A stretch of DNA of 64,000 nt from a virus: positions 62,001 to 126,000 of the IMG/VR virus record IMGVR_UViG_3300024239_000355. One strand, 5' to 3'. Below, piece by piece: positions 56,272 to 64,000 of the stretch. The first letter of the stretch is position 1. Each line of letters opens with the position of its first letter. The notes below the pieces were generated by a model, which was not told the DNA's origin, did not search any database, and saw nothing but the letters and a program-made list of their open reading frames with translations. A program made the translations under genes and the position numbers.

Positions 56272-57737
56272 TTGGTGATGCGCCGAAGAGTGTTGAGGAT
56301 TCGACTCTTTTCGGCCATCGACTGTTCCCGATCAGTTGGGGTTTGGCTTGCTGCCTCTGCTGCACGTTGCTTATATTTATCGGCAATAGCCCGCGTTTCC
56401 TTAATCTTACTCATGATGTCTACATTTCCACCACCAGATTTACCCTTAGTATTGGGCATATGGATGGGTTCTTCGTCGTCATATTCCGGCTGGTCAACAT
56501 CCGAAATAATCAGGGTATCATGGGCAAAGCCAAGGAAAACTTTCCGACCAACGCCGTTCGAAGAACGGGTTTTGATGAACTGAACGCGATATAACCCTTC
56601 ATCTTCCATCTTCTTGTCACGGAACATTGTCAACACCACGTCGGCGGTGTTAATCTTGGAGATACCACCGGCAATGTGACTATGATCGTACTCGGGTTTG
56701 CCACCAGACTCGGTTGCCGCTTTTGTTGCCTCGCGCCCAAGCTGAGAAGCGGTCGCTAAATACAACCCCATTTCGGTCGCCATACCGCGCATTTCCTCGG
56801 ACACAAACTTGTCCTTTGTGAAGGCGTTGCCGATATCAATACCTTTGGCGTTTGGATGCAGCAGATCAAGGTAATCAATCGCGATGGCATCTGGGGTAAT
56901 ACCCGTCTGAATGGTATATTCTTTCAAATAGGCACGGATGTCATTAATGGTCGAACCCTGTGGCATCTGCTTGATCTGAATGGCGCCTGCTTTTTTGGCG
57001 GCAACACCAACCTTGATCTCCACGTCGTCCATACGCCGGAACAAATCCTTTGTGGACATTCCAGCATCCATCGCATAGAGACGCAACGCAATTAGGTCTT
57101 CGGGAAGTTCCAGCGAAATGTAGATGACATTCAGACCAAGCCGTGCCCATGTGCGGGTAATATTCTGTAAGAACAGAGACTTGCCCATACCAGAGGAACC
57201 CGCAAAAATGTTCAGGGCGCCTTTATCAAAGCCGCCATACAGCAGATCGTCAATAACCTTCCAGCCAGTGGTGATTTTGGCATCCTTGGTGCGTATGCGC
57301 TCAAGACGACCCTTTGGGTCTTCCCAGTAATTGGCACCCATGTTTTTCTGAAGGGAAATCATCAGGGCATTCTTCACGGCGATTTCTACATCACCATACT
57401 TACCCTCATTCAAATAATCAGGAGCTTTGTAAATGGCATTTTCCAACGCACGATGGCGGCAGAAACTCTCATACATGTCAAGGAATGCATTTATGTGTTG
57501 TTCTTTACGCACGATGTCATCAGACAACCGATCCAGTTTAATCCCAGTTTCGGCTTTAATATGCTCAAATGATGGTAACGCACGATAGGAATCAGCGTAT
57601 TCCTTAACGTACCGAACAACAGGCTTTAGTGATTGATCAAAATAATCAGCACTTAAGATATTCTGCGCACGGACATAAACTTCTTCATTAGACAGAAGAA
57701 ATTTTAAAATTAGTTGTTGCTTGTCTTCATTATACAT
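56268..57737 (-). CDS. Replicative DNA helicase (DnaB/T4 gp41-like)
   Basis: Four hundred eighty-nine residues. Walker A GSSGMGKS at 180-187 in a RecA fold, then VIYISLELPEDLIALR (Walker B region), AIAIDYLDLLHP, and the DnaB-type arginine-finger region (VQFIKTRSSNGVGRKVFLGF). The N-terminal 130 residues are the helical dimerisation domain. Hexameric 5'-3' helicase at the phage replication fork. Gene is adjacent to primase, as in T4 and relatives (22 bp gap). Confidence 0.92.
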   Translation of the reverse strand: MYNEDKQQLILKFLLSNEEVYVRAQNILSADYFDQSLKPVVRYVKEYADSYRALPSFEHIKAETGIKLDRLSDDIVRKEQHINAFLDMYESFCRHRALENAIYKAPDYLNEGKYGDVEIAVKNALMISLQKNMGANYWEDPKGRLERIRTKDAKITTGWKVIDDLLYGGFDKGALNIFAGSSGMGKSLFLQNITRTWARLGLNVIYISLELPEDLIALRLYAMDAGMSTKDLFRRMDDVEIKVGVAAKKAGAIQIKQMPQGSTINDIRAYLKEYTIQTGITPDAIAIDYLDLLHPNAKGIDIGNAFTKDKFVSEEMRGMATEMGLYLATASQLGREATKAATESGGKPEYDHSHIAGGISKINTADVVLTMFRDKKMEDEGLYRVQFIKTRSSNGVGRKVFLGFAHDTLIISDVDQPEYDDEEPIHMPNTKGKSGGGNVDIMSKIKETRAIADKYKQRAAEAASQTPTDREQSMAEKSRILNTLRRITN

Positions 57738-57759
57738 CCACGTTCACCTTTTGTTCTAG

Positions 57760-58803
57760 TTAGCGAGTACGAACCGCCTGTTTTTTACCCATCATAATAG
57801 CAAACCGATCTGCGGTGGCTGCATCAAGAATTGTTTTCAAGGTGTAAATTCGTCCATATTTGCGAACCGCATCAGCAACGTCTTTTACCCCGTAATCCCA
57901 TACCGGAAAACTAGCGGAAAATTTATACTCCAATGCAAAATCCACAAGATTTACGTCGGCATGCTCGCGATCCCCAACCAAAATCACTTCTTTACCCGAT
58001 TGCTTCAGCCAATGAGCTTGTGCCTTCGATAATTTCTTCCCAAGACTCGCAACGCCATCTATCGCAATTGCATCGAGTTCCCCTTCTACCACAATCACAA
58101 AACGGCGATCTCGACGCAATAAAACATCGTTATTGAAAAGAAAATCTGGTTGTACATACTTGATGTACTTCCGTCCCTTTCCATCTGCCTTAACTAATCT
58201 AGTAGTCCACCCAACAATGTCGCCCCGCCAGTAATACGGGACAATAAGACGATGGTTCAAGAACGAAACTGGGGTCTCACACGTCACTGATTTATACTTA
58301 GGGGACCAATAATAAGTCCATCCATTAAAAATATGCTCACCACGCCCAAAAAGGTATTCCATCGCAGCGATAAATTCTTTTGGGGGATGGGCAAGACCCG
58401 CCCAATACGAAATAGGCTTGGCCCCCTCAGGTAATGGGACAGACTTGAACTCAGGAAGACGAACGGATTGAATCAATTCTTCCCGTTTCATAGTTTCCCG
58501 GTCACGCGCAATTTGAAATTTTAATTTATCGATAGTGTCCGAAGGAACACCTAGCCGACCTAGCAGATAGCACATGTTCTTGGACAGGAATTCGCCGGGG
58601 CGCCAGCCTGTCTTGAAGCCACAGTTGAAGCAATTGTATACGATTGATCCATCCGGTTCCGGACGCACCCCGCCACGCTGCTTGGTATCAGGGCGCATTT
58701 CGCCGTGATCGATACAGCAGGGACAGTCGAAACTAGTCCACCCCGAGGGAGTGAATTTGCGCTTAAATGGAGCGTAGGAGAGGAATAGATCGTACAGAAT
58801 CAT
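57760..58803 (-). CDS. DNA primase (T4 gp61/DnaG-like)
   Basis: Three hundred forty-seven residues. Zinc-binding domain at the N-terminus: CPCC (27-30) and CFNCG (58-62), a CHC2-like ribbon. TOPRIM motifs: VVEGELDAIA and VGDREHADVN later on. RNA-primer synthesis at the replication fork with the adjacent helicase. Size and layout like T4 gp61. Confidence 0.9.
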   Translation of the reverse strand: MILYDLFLSYAPFKRKFTPSGWTSFDCPCCIDHGEMRPDTKQRGGVRPEPDGSIVYNCFNCGFKTGWRPGEFLSKNMCYLLGRLGVPSDTIDKLKFQIARDRETMKREELIQSVRLPEFKSVPLPEGAKPISYWAGLAHPPKEFIAAMEYLFGRGEHIFNGWTYYWSPKYKSVTCETPVSFLNHRLIVPYYWRGDIVGWTTRLVKADGKGRKYIKYVQPDFLFNNDVLLRRDRRFVIVVEGELDAIAIDGVASLGKKLSKAQAHWLKQSGKEVILVGDREHADVNLVDFALEYKFSASFPVWDYGVKDVADAVRKYGRIYTLKTILDAATADRFAIMMGKKQAVRTR

Positions 58804-58870
58804 GATGGGATGACTTTATGCCAGCCCCAGACCCAGAGTCAATTTAGTCCATATTCCAATATTGGCTAAG

Positions 58871-59722
58871 TCAAACCCGCATCAGAATTTTGGTCAAACG
58901 TCCTTCACCTTCAAGGCGTTGACCGCCTAACTGCTGGAATATTGTCCCATTCTGAATATCATCAGGTTCGACAACGAATCGAATCCACTTCATTTTGTCG
59001 CTGAAGTTAAACGACTCAATCCCGGTCGTATTGACGAACTGATAGTACGGATGTCCTGTTCCAAGGTCGAGATCGTACCATTCGGTATCCTCGTCGCTGG
59101 GCTGTTCCGCAATACTTCCCTGGACCCACAGCTTGCCATAGAACTTAGTCGTGTAAACCGCGATGGTGGTGATCCCACAGCTTGCCGGATATGCCCCGGC
59201 ATACCAACGGGTGATGAATGGGTCACCAAACCCACCAAGCCCCTGTGGGGTCAAGTTAGTAGGGGTCATATCGATCACCAGGGCATCTTGAACACGCGGA
59301 ACCGCATCGTTTCTTACTTCCAGATGTCGCGTGGCAGCTTGCTTCTGGTCAAAGTATAAAAATTCCTGAGAACCATCTTCATTTGTCATCACGACACTAT
59401 AGCGATAATGTCGCGGCGTAATATCCCCTAAATCACGAGGATCAAAGTTCACAATCACTCGACCCTTATGAGGATCAATCACCTTCATGCGCTTTCGAAG
59501 TTGCACCTTACCGGTGGTACGGTCCATAAGGACCAAAACCAGTTTCTTACCGACCAAATTAATTGGCTTGCGGTCATTGTTGCGCACCACGAAGTCGATG
59601 CTCACCAATCCGCCTTTCTGAATGGAAAAATCTGTTTGCGTCATCGGTCGGTTCTCGTTCTTCACACCGTGACCGACCGAGGACAACTCTACAACGATTG
59701 GGAATTTGTACAGCTTGATCAT
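58871..59722 (-). CDS. Virion-type protein (baseplate/collar-like beta domain)
   Basis: Two hundred eighty-three residues. The start at 59722 (MIKLYKFPIVVELSS) is chosen because a GGATAAATAT late motif lies 29 bp upstream, inside the longer frame. N-terminal Ig-like strands of the type used in phage tail proteins (SIQKGGLVSIDFVVRNNDRK; HYRYSVVMTNEDGSQEFLYF), then a beta-rich C-terminal part (TTIAVYTTKFYGKLWVQG). Structural role likely. Confidence 0.7.
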   Translation of the reverse strand: MIKLYKFPIVVELSSVGHGVKNENRPMTQTDFSIQKGGLVSIDFVVRNNDRKPINLVGKKLVLVLMDRTTGKVQLRKRMKVIDPHKGRVIVNFDPRDLGDITPRHYRYSVVMTNEDGSQEFLYFDQKQAATRHLEVRNDAVPRVQDALVIDMTPTNLTPQGLGGFGDPFITRWYAGAYPASCGITTIAVYTTKFYGKLWVQGSIAEQPSDEDTEWYDLDLGTGHPYYQFVNTTGIESFNFSDKMKWIRFVVEPDDIQNGTIFQQLGGQRLEGEGRLTKILMRV

Positions 59723-59750
59723 CGGTCGTCGCTCGTTATTGGGTTCGACA

Positions 59751-59760
59751 ATATTTATCC
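59751..59760 (-). promoter_or_regulatory. T4-like late promoter motif (GGATAAATAT)
   Basis: 29 bp upstream of ATG 59722; decides the start over ATG 59767. Confidence 0.55.
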
Positions 59761-59772
59761 TCACCATATAAA

Positions 59773-59801
59773 TTGACTAGGTTTGCCATACTCCATAGGA
59801 T
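59773..59801 (+). promoter_or_regulatory. Orphan sigma70-type promoter
   Basis: TTGACT, 17-bp spacer, TAGGAT. The only downstream element is a strong terminator about 80 bp away. Confidence 0.65.
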
Positions 59802-59807
59802 ACCGGG

Positions 59808-59916
59808 GTTCCTCTCGGTAGCAACTCGTATGGGGCGAAAAAGGAACAATGTGCTAAGATCGAGAATAGGCACATACATGAAAGGCGGTACTTTTTAAAG
59901 TACCGCCTTCTTTTTG
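59808..59916 (+). ncRNA. Candidate small RNA
   Basis: Region between an orphan promoter (59773-59801) and a terminator (59882-59916): about 110 nt, no coding frame with a ribosome site. A 22-residue basic frame starting MGRKRNNV is present but has no Shine-Dalgarno. 5' part GGGGTTCCTCTCGGTAGC could fold. Possible phage sRNA. Confidence 0.5.
59882..59916 (+). terminator. Strong terminator (plus strand)
   Basis: AAGGCGGTACTTT / AAAGTACCGCCTT stem with a 2-nt loop and CTTTTTG tail. Confidence 0.9.
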
Positions 59917-59936
59917 CAAAATTGTATTTTTATGCG

Positions 59937-59944
59937 TATAAATA
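59937..59944 (+). promoter_or_regulatory. T4-like late promoter (TATAAATA)
   Basis: First of two perfect octamers before 60019. Confidence 0.55.
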
Positions 59945-59971
59945 ACCAGACATAAGCTATTGTCAGCACTG

Positions 59972-59979
59972 TATAAATA
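59972..59979 (+). promoter_or_regulatory. T4-like late promoter (TATAAATA)
   Basis: Second perfect octamer, 39 bp before ATG 60019. Confidence 0.6.
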
Positions 59980-60018
59980 CCGCTGATTTTATCCACACAT
60001 ATCAAGAGGAACGTATTT

Positions 60019-60390
60019 ATGGAAAACGTATTTTCCGAGCTAAGCAGTAATTTTCCGTTCCTCACAATTGGACGCTATATCGAAACCGACTACATCGGTA
60101 TCGTCCAGAATTGTGATACGCAATTCATATCTATTTATTGCTATGATGCAATTCCAATGGAAATGCGTCCAAAATTTTTGGAATTCGGTGAGGAATGGTG
60201 GTGGGAAAGCAACCGTCAAATCCCGATCAATATGTATCTTGGCGACAAATTCAAAATTTTCCGCCCATATCTGAAGACATTTTCGAAGAAAAACTTTGAA
60301 ATCAGCTATGGTCCAACCACATCACTGGGTGATGTGATTCAAAAGAGAATTAAGCGGCGCCAAATTCAACTGTTAATAAAGCCACGTTGA
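60019..60390 (+). CDS. Hypothetical phage protein (EEWWWESNR motif)
   Basis: One hundred twenty-three residues, AT-rich. IETDYIGIVQNCDTQFISIYCY, then EEWWWESNRQIPINMYL and a basic end (KRIKRRQIQLLIKPR). Recalls a small conserved protein of T4-like phages. A GAGGAA site and two late octamers point to late expression. Unknown function. Confidence 0.7.
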   Translation: MENVFSELSSNFPFLTIGRYIETDYIGIVQNCDTQFISIYCYDAIPMEMRPKFLEFGEEWWWESNRQIPINMYLGDKFKIFRPYLKTFSKKNFEISYGPTTSLGDVIQKRIKRRQIQLLIKPR

Positions 60391-60407
60391 GCCACGTTGA
60401 TGCATTG

Positions 60408-61022
60408 TCATTCCCCCCTGTGTGCCATAAGCTTCATCCCAAGAACTTGCCATTCCTTGAACACGGCAAACGCAGCCCGATAACATACCAACAGCAAATC
60501 ATGTTCGAACCGATTAACATAGTTGTGGGGAATGAACACGCGCTCGTACTGATTATCAAAGTAGTATGACCGCAAAAATTGTCCAAATTTCGTTCGTTTG
60601 TCCGGCCACCGGATGTAAACATCACCCAGTTCTCCGCGAACATCAACGTAATTTTCAGGTACGTCGTCGTCGGGATTATCAGGGTCACCAAGGAATATTT
60701 GATAGCTGACTTTGGGATGCTTTCGATCCCATTCCGCACCGGCTTCGTTTGCCGCATTGATAGCTCGGCGCATGACCGCGTGGAAGTAGGCGACGCCGAA
60801 ATGATCATTGATGGGAATTTTGCTTCCCAAATGTGCTTTCTCGGTGTTGCATTTCCGGATCATCTGATCCGCCTGCGCCTCCGAGAGGGGCTTTTTCGTG
60901 TCGCGATAATCCAGCTTTCGTTCACTTGCGAGATAAAGCGCCCACCGTTGCCTCACGGTAGCGGTAGCTTCATCGCGATCCCACCCGAGATTGTGATATT
61001 TGCCCTTGGCGCTGGCTCGCAT
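60408..61022 (-). CDS. Hypothetical protein
   Basis: Two hundred four residues from MRASAKGKYHNLGWDRD. Mixed alpha/beta with basic and aromatic patches (LSEAQADQMIRKCNTEK; FLRSYYFDNQYERVFIPHNY). Preceded by a promoter with a palindromic operator. Not recognised. Confidence 0.65.
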   Translation of the reverse strand: MRASAKGKYHNLGWDRDEATATVRQRWALYLASERKLDYRDTKKPLSEAQADQMIRKCNTEKAHLGSKIPINDHFGVAYFHAVMRRAINAANEAGAEWDRKHPKVSYQIFLGDPDNPDDDVPENYVDVRGELGDVYIRWPDKRTKFGQFLRSYYFDNQYERVFIPHNYVNRFEHDLLLVCYRAAFAVFKEWQVLGMKLMAHRGE

Positions 61023-61037
61023 GGTTGCCCTAAACCA

Positions 61038-61061
61038 AAATTGTACACCGTAGTACAATTT
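61038..61061. promoter_or_regulatory. Operator-like inverted repeat
   Basis: AAATTGTAC, 6-nt spacer, GTACAATTT: perfect 9-bp arms at the transcription start of a minus-strand sigma70 promoter (TTGACA 61086-61081, 17-bp spacer, CTAAAT 61063-61058). Good candidate repressor site; repressor unknown. Confidence 0.6.
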
Positions 61062-61157
61062 AGGGCAGCAAACCCCATCCTGTCAAGTGGTAGTTTAAAA
61101 CCGTTTATTATTTCCGCATGGGTTTTCTTAAATATCCCAAAGAACGGGAGAGAACCC

Positions 61158-61934
61158 ATGGCAGCACGGCAAGATCAAAAAACGGGAAGCAAAGTTACAT
61201 ACCCACGAGTTTGTGAATGTGGTTATTCAGCAAATAATCCGGCGATGTGGTCGTATCACCAGAAAACACACAAACCCATTCCCGATGGAACGCTCTGTCA
61301 TCATGGCTGCGGACAACCGGCTCAATATTGCGGCACTGGTGGCATTTATACATGTGACCGAATAAGCCAGCATTGTCCCGAATACATAAATCGGCACCGG
61401 ACCCGCATAAAAGAACAATGGAGCGCAAACGATTGGACGGAACGGCGCACAAAAACCGGGTTAATTATGAAGAACATGTCTCCGGAAGATAAAGAAAAAT
61501 TCTTTGCCAAAATAAGCGACACAAAATATAAAAAAATGTTGGCACAACCAATGACCGCCGACCGCAAAAAATACATTCGGCAAATTCACCAATTAAGCCA
61601 ATACCATTTGCGAATGTTTCCTACAATTGTCAATCCCGAAAAACACCAAATTGGGCTAACCGACTATCATCTTGATCATATTGTTTCCAAGCATATTGGA
61701 TGGTTACTTCAAATACCTGCGGAATATATTGCATCTACACACAATCTCCGCGTTGTATCTTACACAGATAATACACATAAATCAATCGGATGTGGCGTAC
61801 ATCCGATTGATTTATTACAAATATGCAATGCCCCACAAGAATTAATCACGAAAGTTGAGCTTGCAATTTCTCAACTATCAGATTCACTTGTACAACGATT
61901 GCCAGCGCGTATGCAAAACTATGACTACGTTTGA
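61158..61934 (+). CDS. HNH homing endonuclease with zinc fingers
   Basis: Two hundred fifty-eight residues from MAARQDQKTGSKVTYP; GGGAG site. N-terminal zinc fingers (CECGYSANNPAMWSYHQKTH; CHHGCGQPAQYCGTGG). HNH core: YHLDHIVSKHIGWLLQIPAEYIAS with H-N (HNLRVVSYTDNTHKS). Like phage HNH homing enzymes of the T4 type. Its end overlaps the next gene on the other strand. Confidence 0.85.
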   Translation: MAARQDQKTGSKVTYPRVCECGYSANNPAMWSYHQKTHKPIPDGTLCHHGCGQPAQYCGTGGIYTCDRISQHCPEYINRHRTRIKEQWSANDWTERRTKTGLIMKNMSPEDKEKFFAKISDTKYKKMLAQPMTADRKKYIRQIHQLSQYHLRMFPTIVNPEKHQIGLTDYHLDHIVSKHIGWLLQIPAEYIASTHNLRVVSYTDNTHKSIGCGVHPIDLLQICNAPQELITKVELAISQLSDSLVQRLPARMQNYDYV

Positions 61935-62451
61935 AGCACTGCTTTGCTTTCTGCGGGTCAGTAGGGATCGTCCAGATTTCAGCTTCAACCTCGGACCACG
62001 ATTTGCCGATCAAATGCAACTTTGGCGGACGGATCAACGCGATGACCATTGCCAGTTGCTCGACCGAACGCGGCTTCATGGTTTGGAGAACATCGGCACG
62101 ATTGTGAATCTGCCAAATTTGCTGCCTTTCCACGAAGTCTTTATCTTGCAGCAGTTCCCAAATCGGCTCACGCGCCATCAATTCATCAAGATGTGCTTCA
62201 CTCCGAACTCCATTGAAATAGGTTACATTGAGGAAGTCGATTTTGAAAAAACCCATATCCTCGGCTTCCTTGAACGGGATGCTACAACAACCCGTTACCG
62301 GATCAACCGGGACATGATGGAAGTACACGCCGTTTGGATGGGATCGCAGATCATCCCGCTCCAAACGGCTTGCCGGAACATACCGCAATAGTTCAAGAAC
62401 CTCCAAGCGGTCCCAAACGTCAATATCAATATCGGTGTTAGCGGCTTTCAT
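61846..62451 (-). CDS. DnaE-derived fragment
   Basis: Two hundred one residues. Contains MKPRSVEQLAMVIALIRPPK and FKRSHSFAYALAIVVQVNL, which match two separate motifs of DNA polymerase III alpha (the DLxxxxALxRPG finger segment and the FNKSH-AAYALISYQTAY segment). A D-I-D-I-D-V start is also DnaE-like, recalling the catalytic PDxD(I/F)D. At about 200 residues it cannot be a complete polymerase. It may be a regulator or a relict domain; similar stand-alone proteins occur in T4-type phages. Confidence 0.6.
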   Translation of the reverse strand: MKAANTDIDIDVWDRLEVLELLRYVPASRLERDDLRSHPNGVYFHHVPVDPVTGCCSIPFKEAEDMGFFKIDFLNVTYFNGVRSEAHLDELMAREPIWELLQDKDFVERQQIWQIHNRADVLQTMKPRSVEQLAMVIALIRPPKLHLIGKSWSEVEAEIWTIPTDPQKAKQCFKRSHSFAYALAIVVQVNLIVEKLQAQLS

Positions 62452-62716
62452 TTGCGGCAGCGACTATGTTTTCAAGCTTTGTTCGGAGTTCATCAACCAT
62501 CGGGTTGAATGTCTCGGTGAAGAAACGCTGATGTTCGGTTTCCGCCATGGCGTTAAACCGCTCCATCCCCTCTGCTACCCCGGCGTACCGTGCCTTGTCA
62601 ATTTCCTCGGCAATCGCGGTGATCAACCAATCAAACATCGACTTGGGCAATTTGGTTCCGGCGGCAGTGACAGCCCGCATTCCACGGGCTGTCTCCAACG
62701 CTGCCTCAGAGGGCAT
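62438..62716 (-). CDS. Hypothetical protein
   Basis: Ninety-two residues; helical (AITAIAEEIDKARYAGVAEG-like pattern). Overlaps both neighbours. Unknown function. Confidence 0.6.
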   Translation of the reverse strand: MPSEAALETARGMRAVTAAGTKLPKSMFDWLITAIAEEIDKARYAGVAEGMERFNAMAETEHQRFFTETFNPMVDELRTKLENIVAAANESR

Positions 62717-63426
62717 TACGCGGTCACATCAACCGAAAGTACCGCCTGGGCGGTCATCGCGACCTTACGGGACACGGAGAACCCAGTCACATCATCACCA
62801 CCAGCGGTTTCTTCACCACCGAGGTTGTTTCCGCCACCAAAATTGGTGGCTTCAAGCGAGGCTGCCGCTGCAAACTTTCCACCCTTCGGGCTGTTACCGG
62901 AATACTGCGTGGCGATCTCAAACGGTGACAATGCCTCCGATACCTGACCGGCACTAAAGCGGACACTACCCACGCGGTATACGCGACCAAACGCCTTAAA
63001 AAGAGAGGTCAATTCGGTGCCGATGCGGGTATAGAGCATCTTGCGCAATTCAGCGTTCTTATTTTCCAGTTCAGCCTTGGTCGGGGTGTAATCGACCTTG
63101 GAAACACGAATTTGCAGACCCGGCTTGCTCACTGCCTTGCAGCGGGACGCCATGCCGTTGATTTCCTTCTCGGCAATGCGCTGCTGCACCACTGCCTGCC
63201 ACCGCTCAAAGCCCGTCGAGTCTGTATACTTCTGAAGGTTGATGAAGCGCCACTGAACATCAAGAATACCCTTTAGGGCATCCACGATTTTGTCACGGGC
63301 AGCTACCGCGTCCTTGGCCTCAATGGCGGCGTCGATGCGGAGGCTGATATCTGCCTCGGCTGTTTCAATCCAATCCTCGACTTCAAAATTTACTGTGATG
63401 CTGTCATCACGATTAGCGTTACTCAT
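62716..63426 (-). CDS. Hypothetical protein
   Basis: Two hundred thirty-six residues. A coiled-coil-like first half (IDAAIEAKDAVAARDKIVD; KGILDVQWRFINLQ), a central part with KVDYTPTKAELENKNAELR, and a Gly/Ala-rich C-terminal stretch. Not recognised. Confidence 0.65.
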   Translation of the reverse strand: MSNANRDDSITVNFEVEDWIETAEADISLRIDAAIEAKDAVAARDKIVDALKGILDVQWRFINLQKYTDSTGFERWQAVVQQRIAEKEINGMASRCKAVSKPGLQIRVSKVDYTPTKAELENKNAELRKMLYTRIGTELTSLFKAFGRVYRVGSVRFSAGQVSEALSPFEIATQYSGNSPKGGKFAAAASLEATNFGGGNNLGGEETAGGDDVTGFSVSRKVAMTAQAVLSVDVTA

Positions 63427-63435
63427 ACATGTATC

Positions 63436-63891
63436 TCACTTCTTTGTATTGTCCACAACAACTGTTAGTTTTGGACGCGGTTGTTCTTCTTCGTAGCTCA
63501 TAGCAACCGTTTGATCGATTACCATTTCGAAATTAACCCGGTAATTACCCAGGTGCCGCAAACGCAAGAGATCAACATTATCACCAGTGAGCAGCATCAC
63601 TTTCAGGCACATCCCCGTGATGAGAAAACGAAGCTGCTCAACTTGTTCTACCGACATTGAATCAGTGTCATCAATTAATTCTTCAAGCGTCTGGATGATG
63701 AGTAACCGATACTGCATTGGGGGAACATCAGACCACTGTTGATATGGTTCCGCCATATCTGCGAAATAATTTCGCAACGCATCATCCGGACGAACCCACG
63801 CATCCATCATCCGATCATAATCAGTTTCAGAGATAACAAGAAAAATGCGAGTATCTTTACCAAATGCGTCAATATTTACTGCGGTTTCCAT
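63436..63891 (-). CDS. Hypothetical protein
   Basis: One hundred fifty-one residues, METAVNIDAFGKDTRIFLVI at the start and LTVVVDNTKK at the end; helical core (MQYRLLIIQTLEELIDD). Unknown function. Confidence 0.65.
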   Translation of the reverse strand: METAVNIDAFGKDTRIFLVISETDYDRMMDAWVRPDDALRNYFADMAEPYQQWSDVPPMQYRLLIIQTLEELIDDTDSMSVEQVEQLRFLITGMCLKVMLLTGDNVDLLRLRHLGNYRVNFEMVIDQTVAMSYEEEQPRPKLTVVVDNTKK

Positions 63892-63893
63892 GG

Positions 63894-64000
63894 CTATCTC
63901 ACATAGTCCACTTTACCCGCGAGTTCTTTTCGAAGCGAATTTAACTCTGCATTAATCCGCTTATTCTCAGCTATAAGTCGATTCACTGTTGTCGTCAGAG
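63894..64000 (-). CDS. Partial coiled-coil protein (C-terminal end)
   Basis: Only the last 35 codons are in the window: a heptad sequence (VNRLIAENKRINAELNSL) ending GKVDYVR and TAG. The start lies beyond the right edge. Cannot be identified. Confidence 0.55.
   Translation of the reverse strand, partial: LTTTVNRLIAENKRINAELNSLRKELAGKVDYVR

Noticed and set aside
60579-61157. Upstream extension of the HNH endonuclease frame
   Set aside because: It runs antisense through the 60408-61022 gene and has no good start; the ATG at 61158 has a GGGAG site.

Overview
The window looks like part of the genome of a very large tailed phage with a T4-type replication and late-transcription plan that infects an alphaproteobacterium. 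Phage evidence: a DnaB/gp41-type helicase beside a gp61-type primase, a tail or receptor protein with a beta-helix, an MGME1-like PD-(D/E)XK nuclease, a run of acidic low-complexity virion-type proteins, five free-standing homing endonucleases, many ATGA/TAATG gene overlaps, and T4-like late promoter octamers (consensus near TATAAATA) about 25-40 bp before many structural-type genes. Host evidence: a GcrA homologue, a DUF1476 (F1-ATPase zeta-inhibitor-like) gene, DUF1178 and DUF3563 proteins, an alphaproteobacterial-type EF-Tu, and a circularly permuted two-piece tmRNA. The host call is inference. No terminase, portal or major capsid gene was recognised here.

Layout. 0-8.4 kb: small proteins, arginyl-tRNA synthetase and a metallophosphoesterase. 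8.4-18.2 kb: a tellurium-resistance-type (Ter) region with terC, two TerD-family genes and a 740-aa protein that may end in a TerD-like domain; between them lie a DUF1178 gene, the tmRNA gene, a methyltransferase and a CoaB/class II aldolase fusion. 18.2-18.5 kb: a duplicated promoter-leader cassette. 18.9-30.6 kb: EF-Tu, an ADP-ribosyltransferase-like protein, an Ntn-hydrolase, a secreted CreA-type protein, a DEDDh exonuclease, a PPP phosphatase, GcrA, DnaK and Thg1. 30.6-35.6 kb: a MazG-like/DUF550 enzyme, an Sm-like protein and a class II (B12-dependent) ribonucleotide reductase. 35.7-51 kb: structural-type genes, nearly all on the minus strand with late promoter motifs, interrupted by a TnpB-derived gene whose RuvC site has lost two of three acidic residues. 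51-64 kb: NUDIX hydrolase, more virion-type proteins, helicase, primase, a DnaE-derived fragment, and an orphan promoter-terminator unit that may make a small RNA.

How the parts may work together. ArgRS, EF-Tu, Thg1 and tmRNA form an unusually broad translation and ribosome-rescue set; EF-Tu is the factor that delivers Ala-tmRNA, so having both in one phage is notable. GcrA, the zeta-like inhibitor, the Sm-like protein and the nuclease-dead TnpB are candidate tools for taking over host transcription and energy metabolism. The ART-like and NUDIX proteins point to ADP-ribose/NAD chemistry. Genes near sigma70-type promoters (TTGACA-like with 16-17 bp spacers) are probably early or constitutive; genes near the TAAATA motif are probably late.
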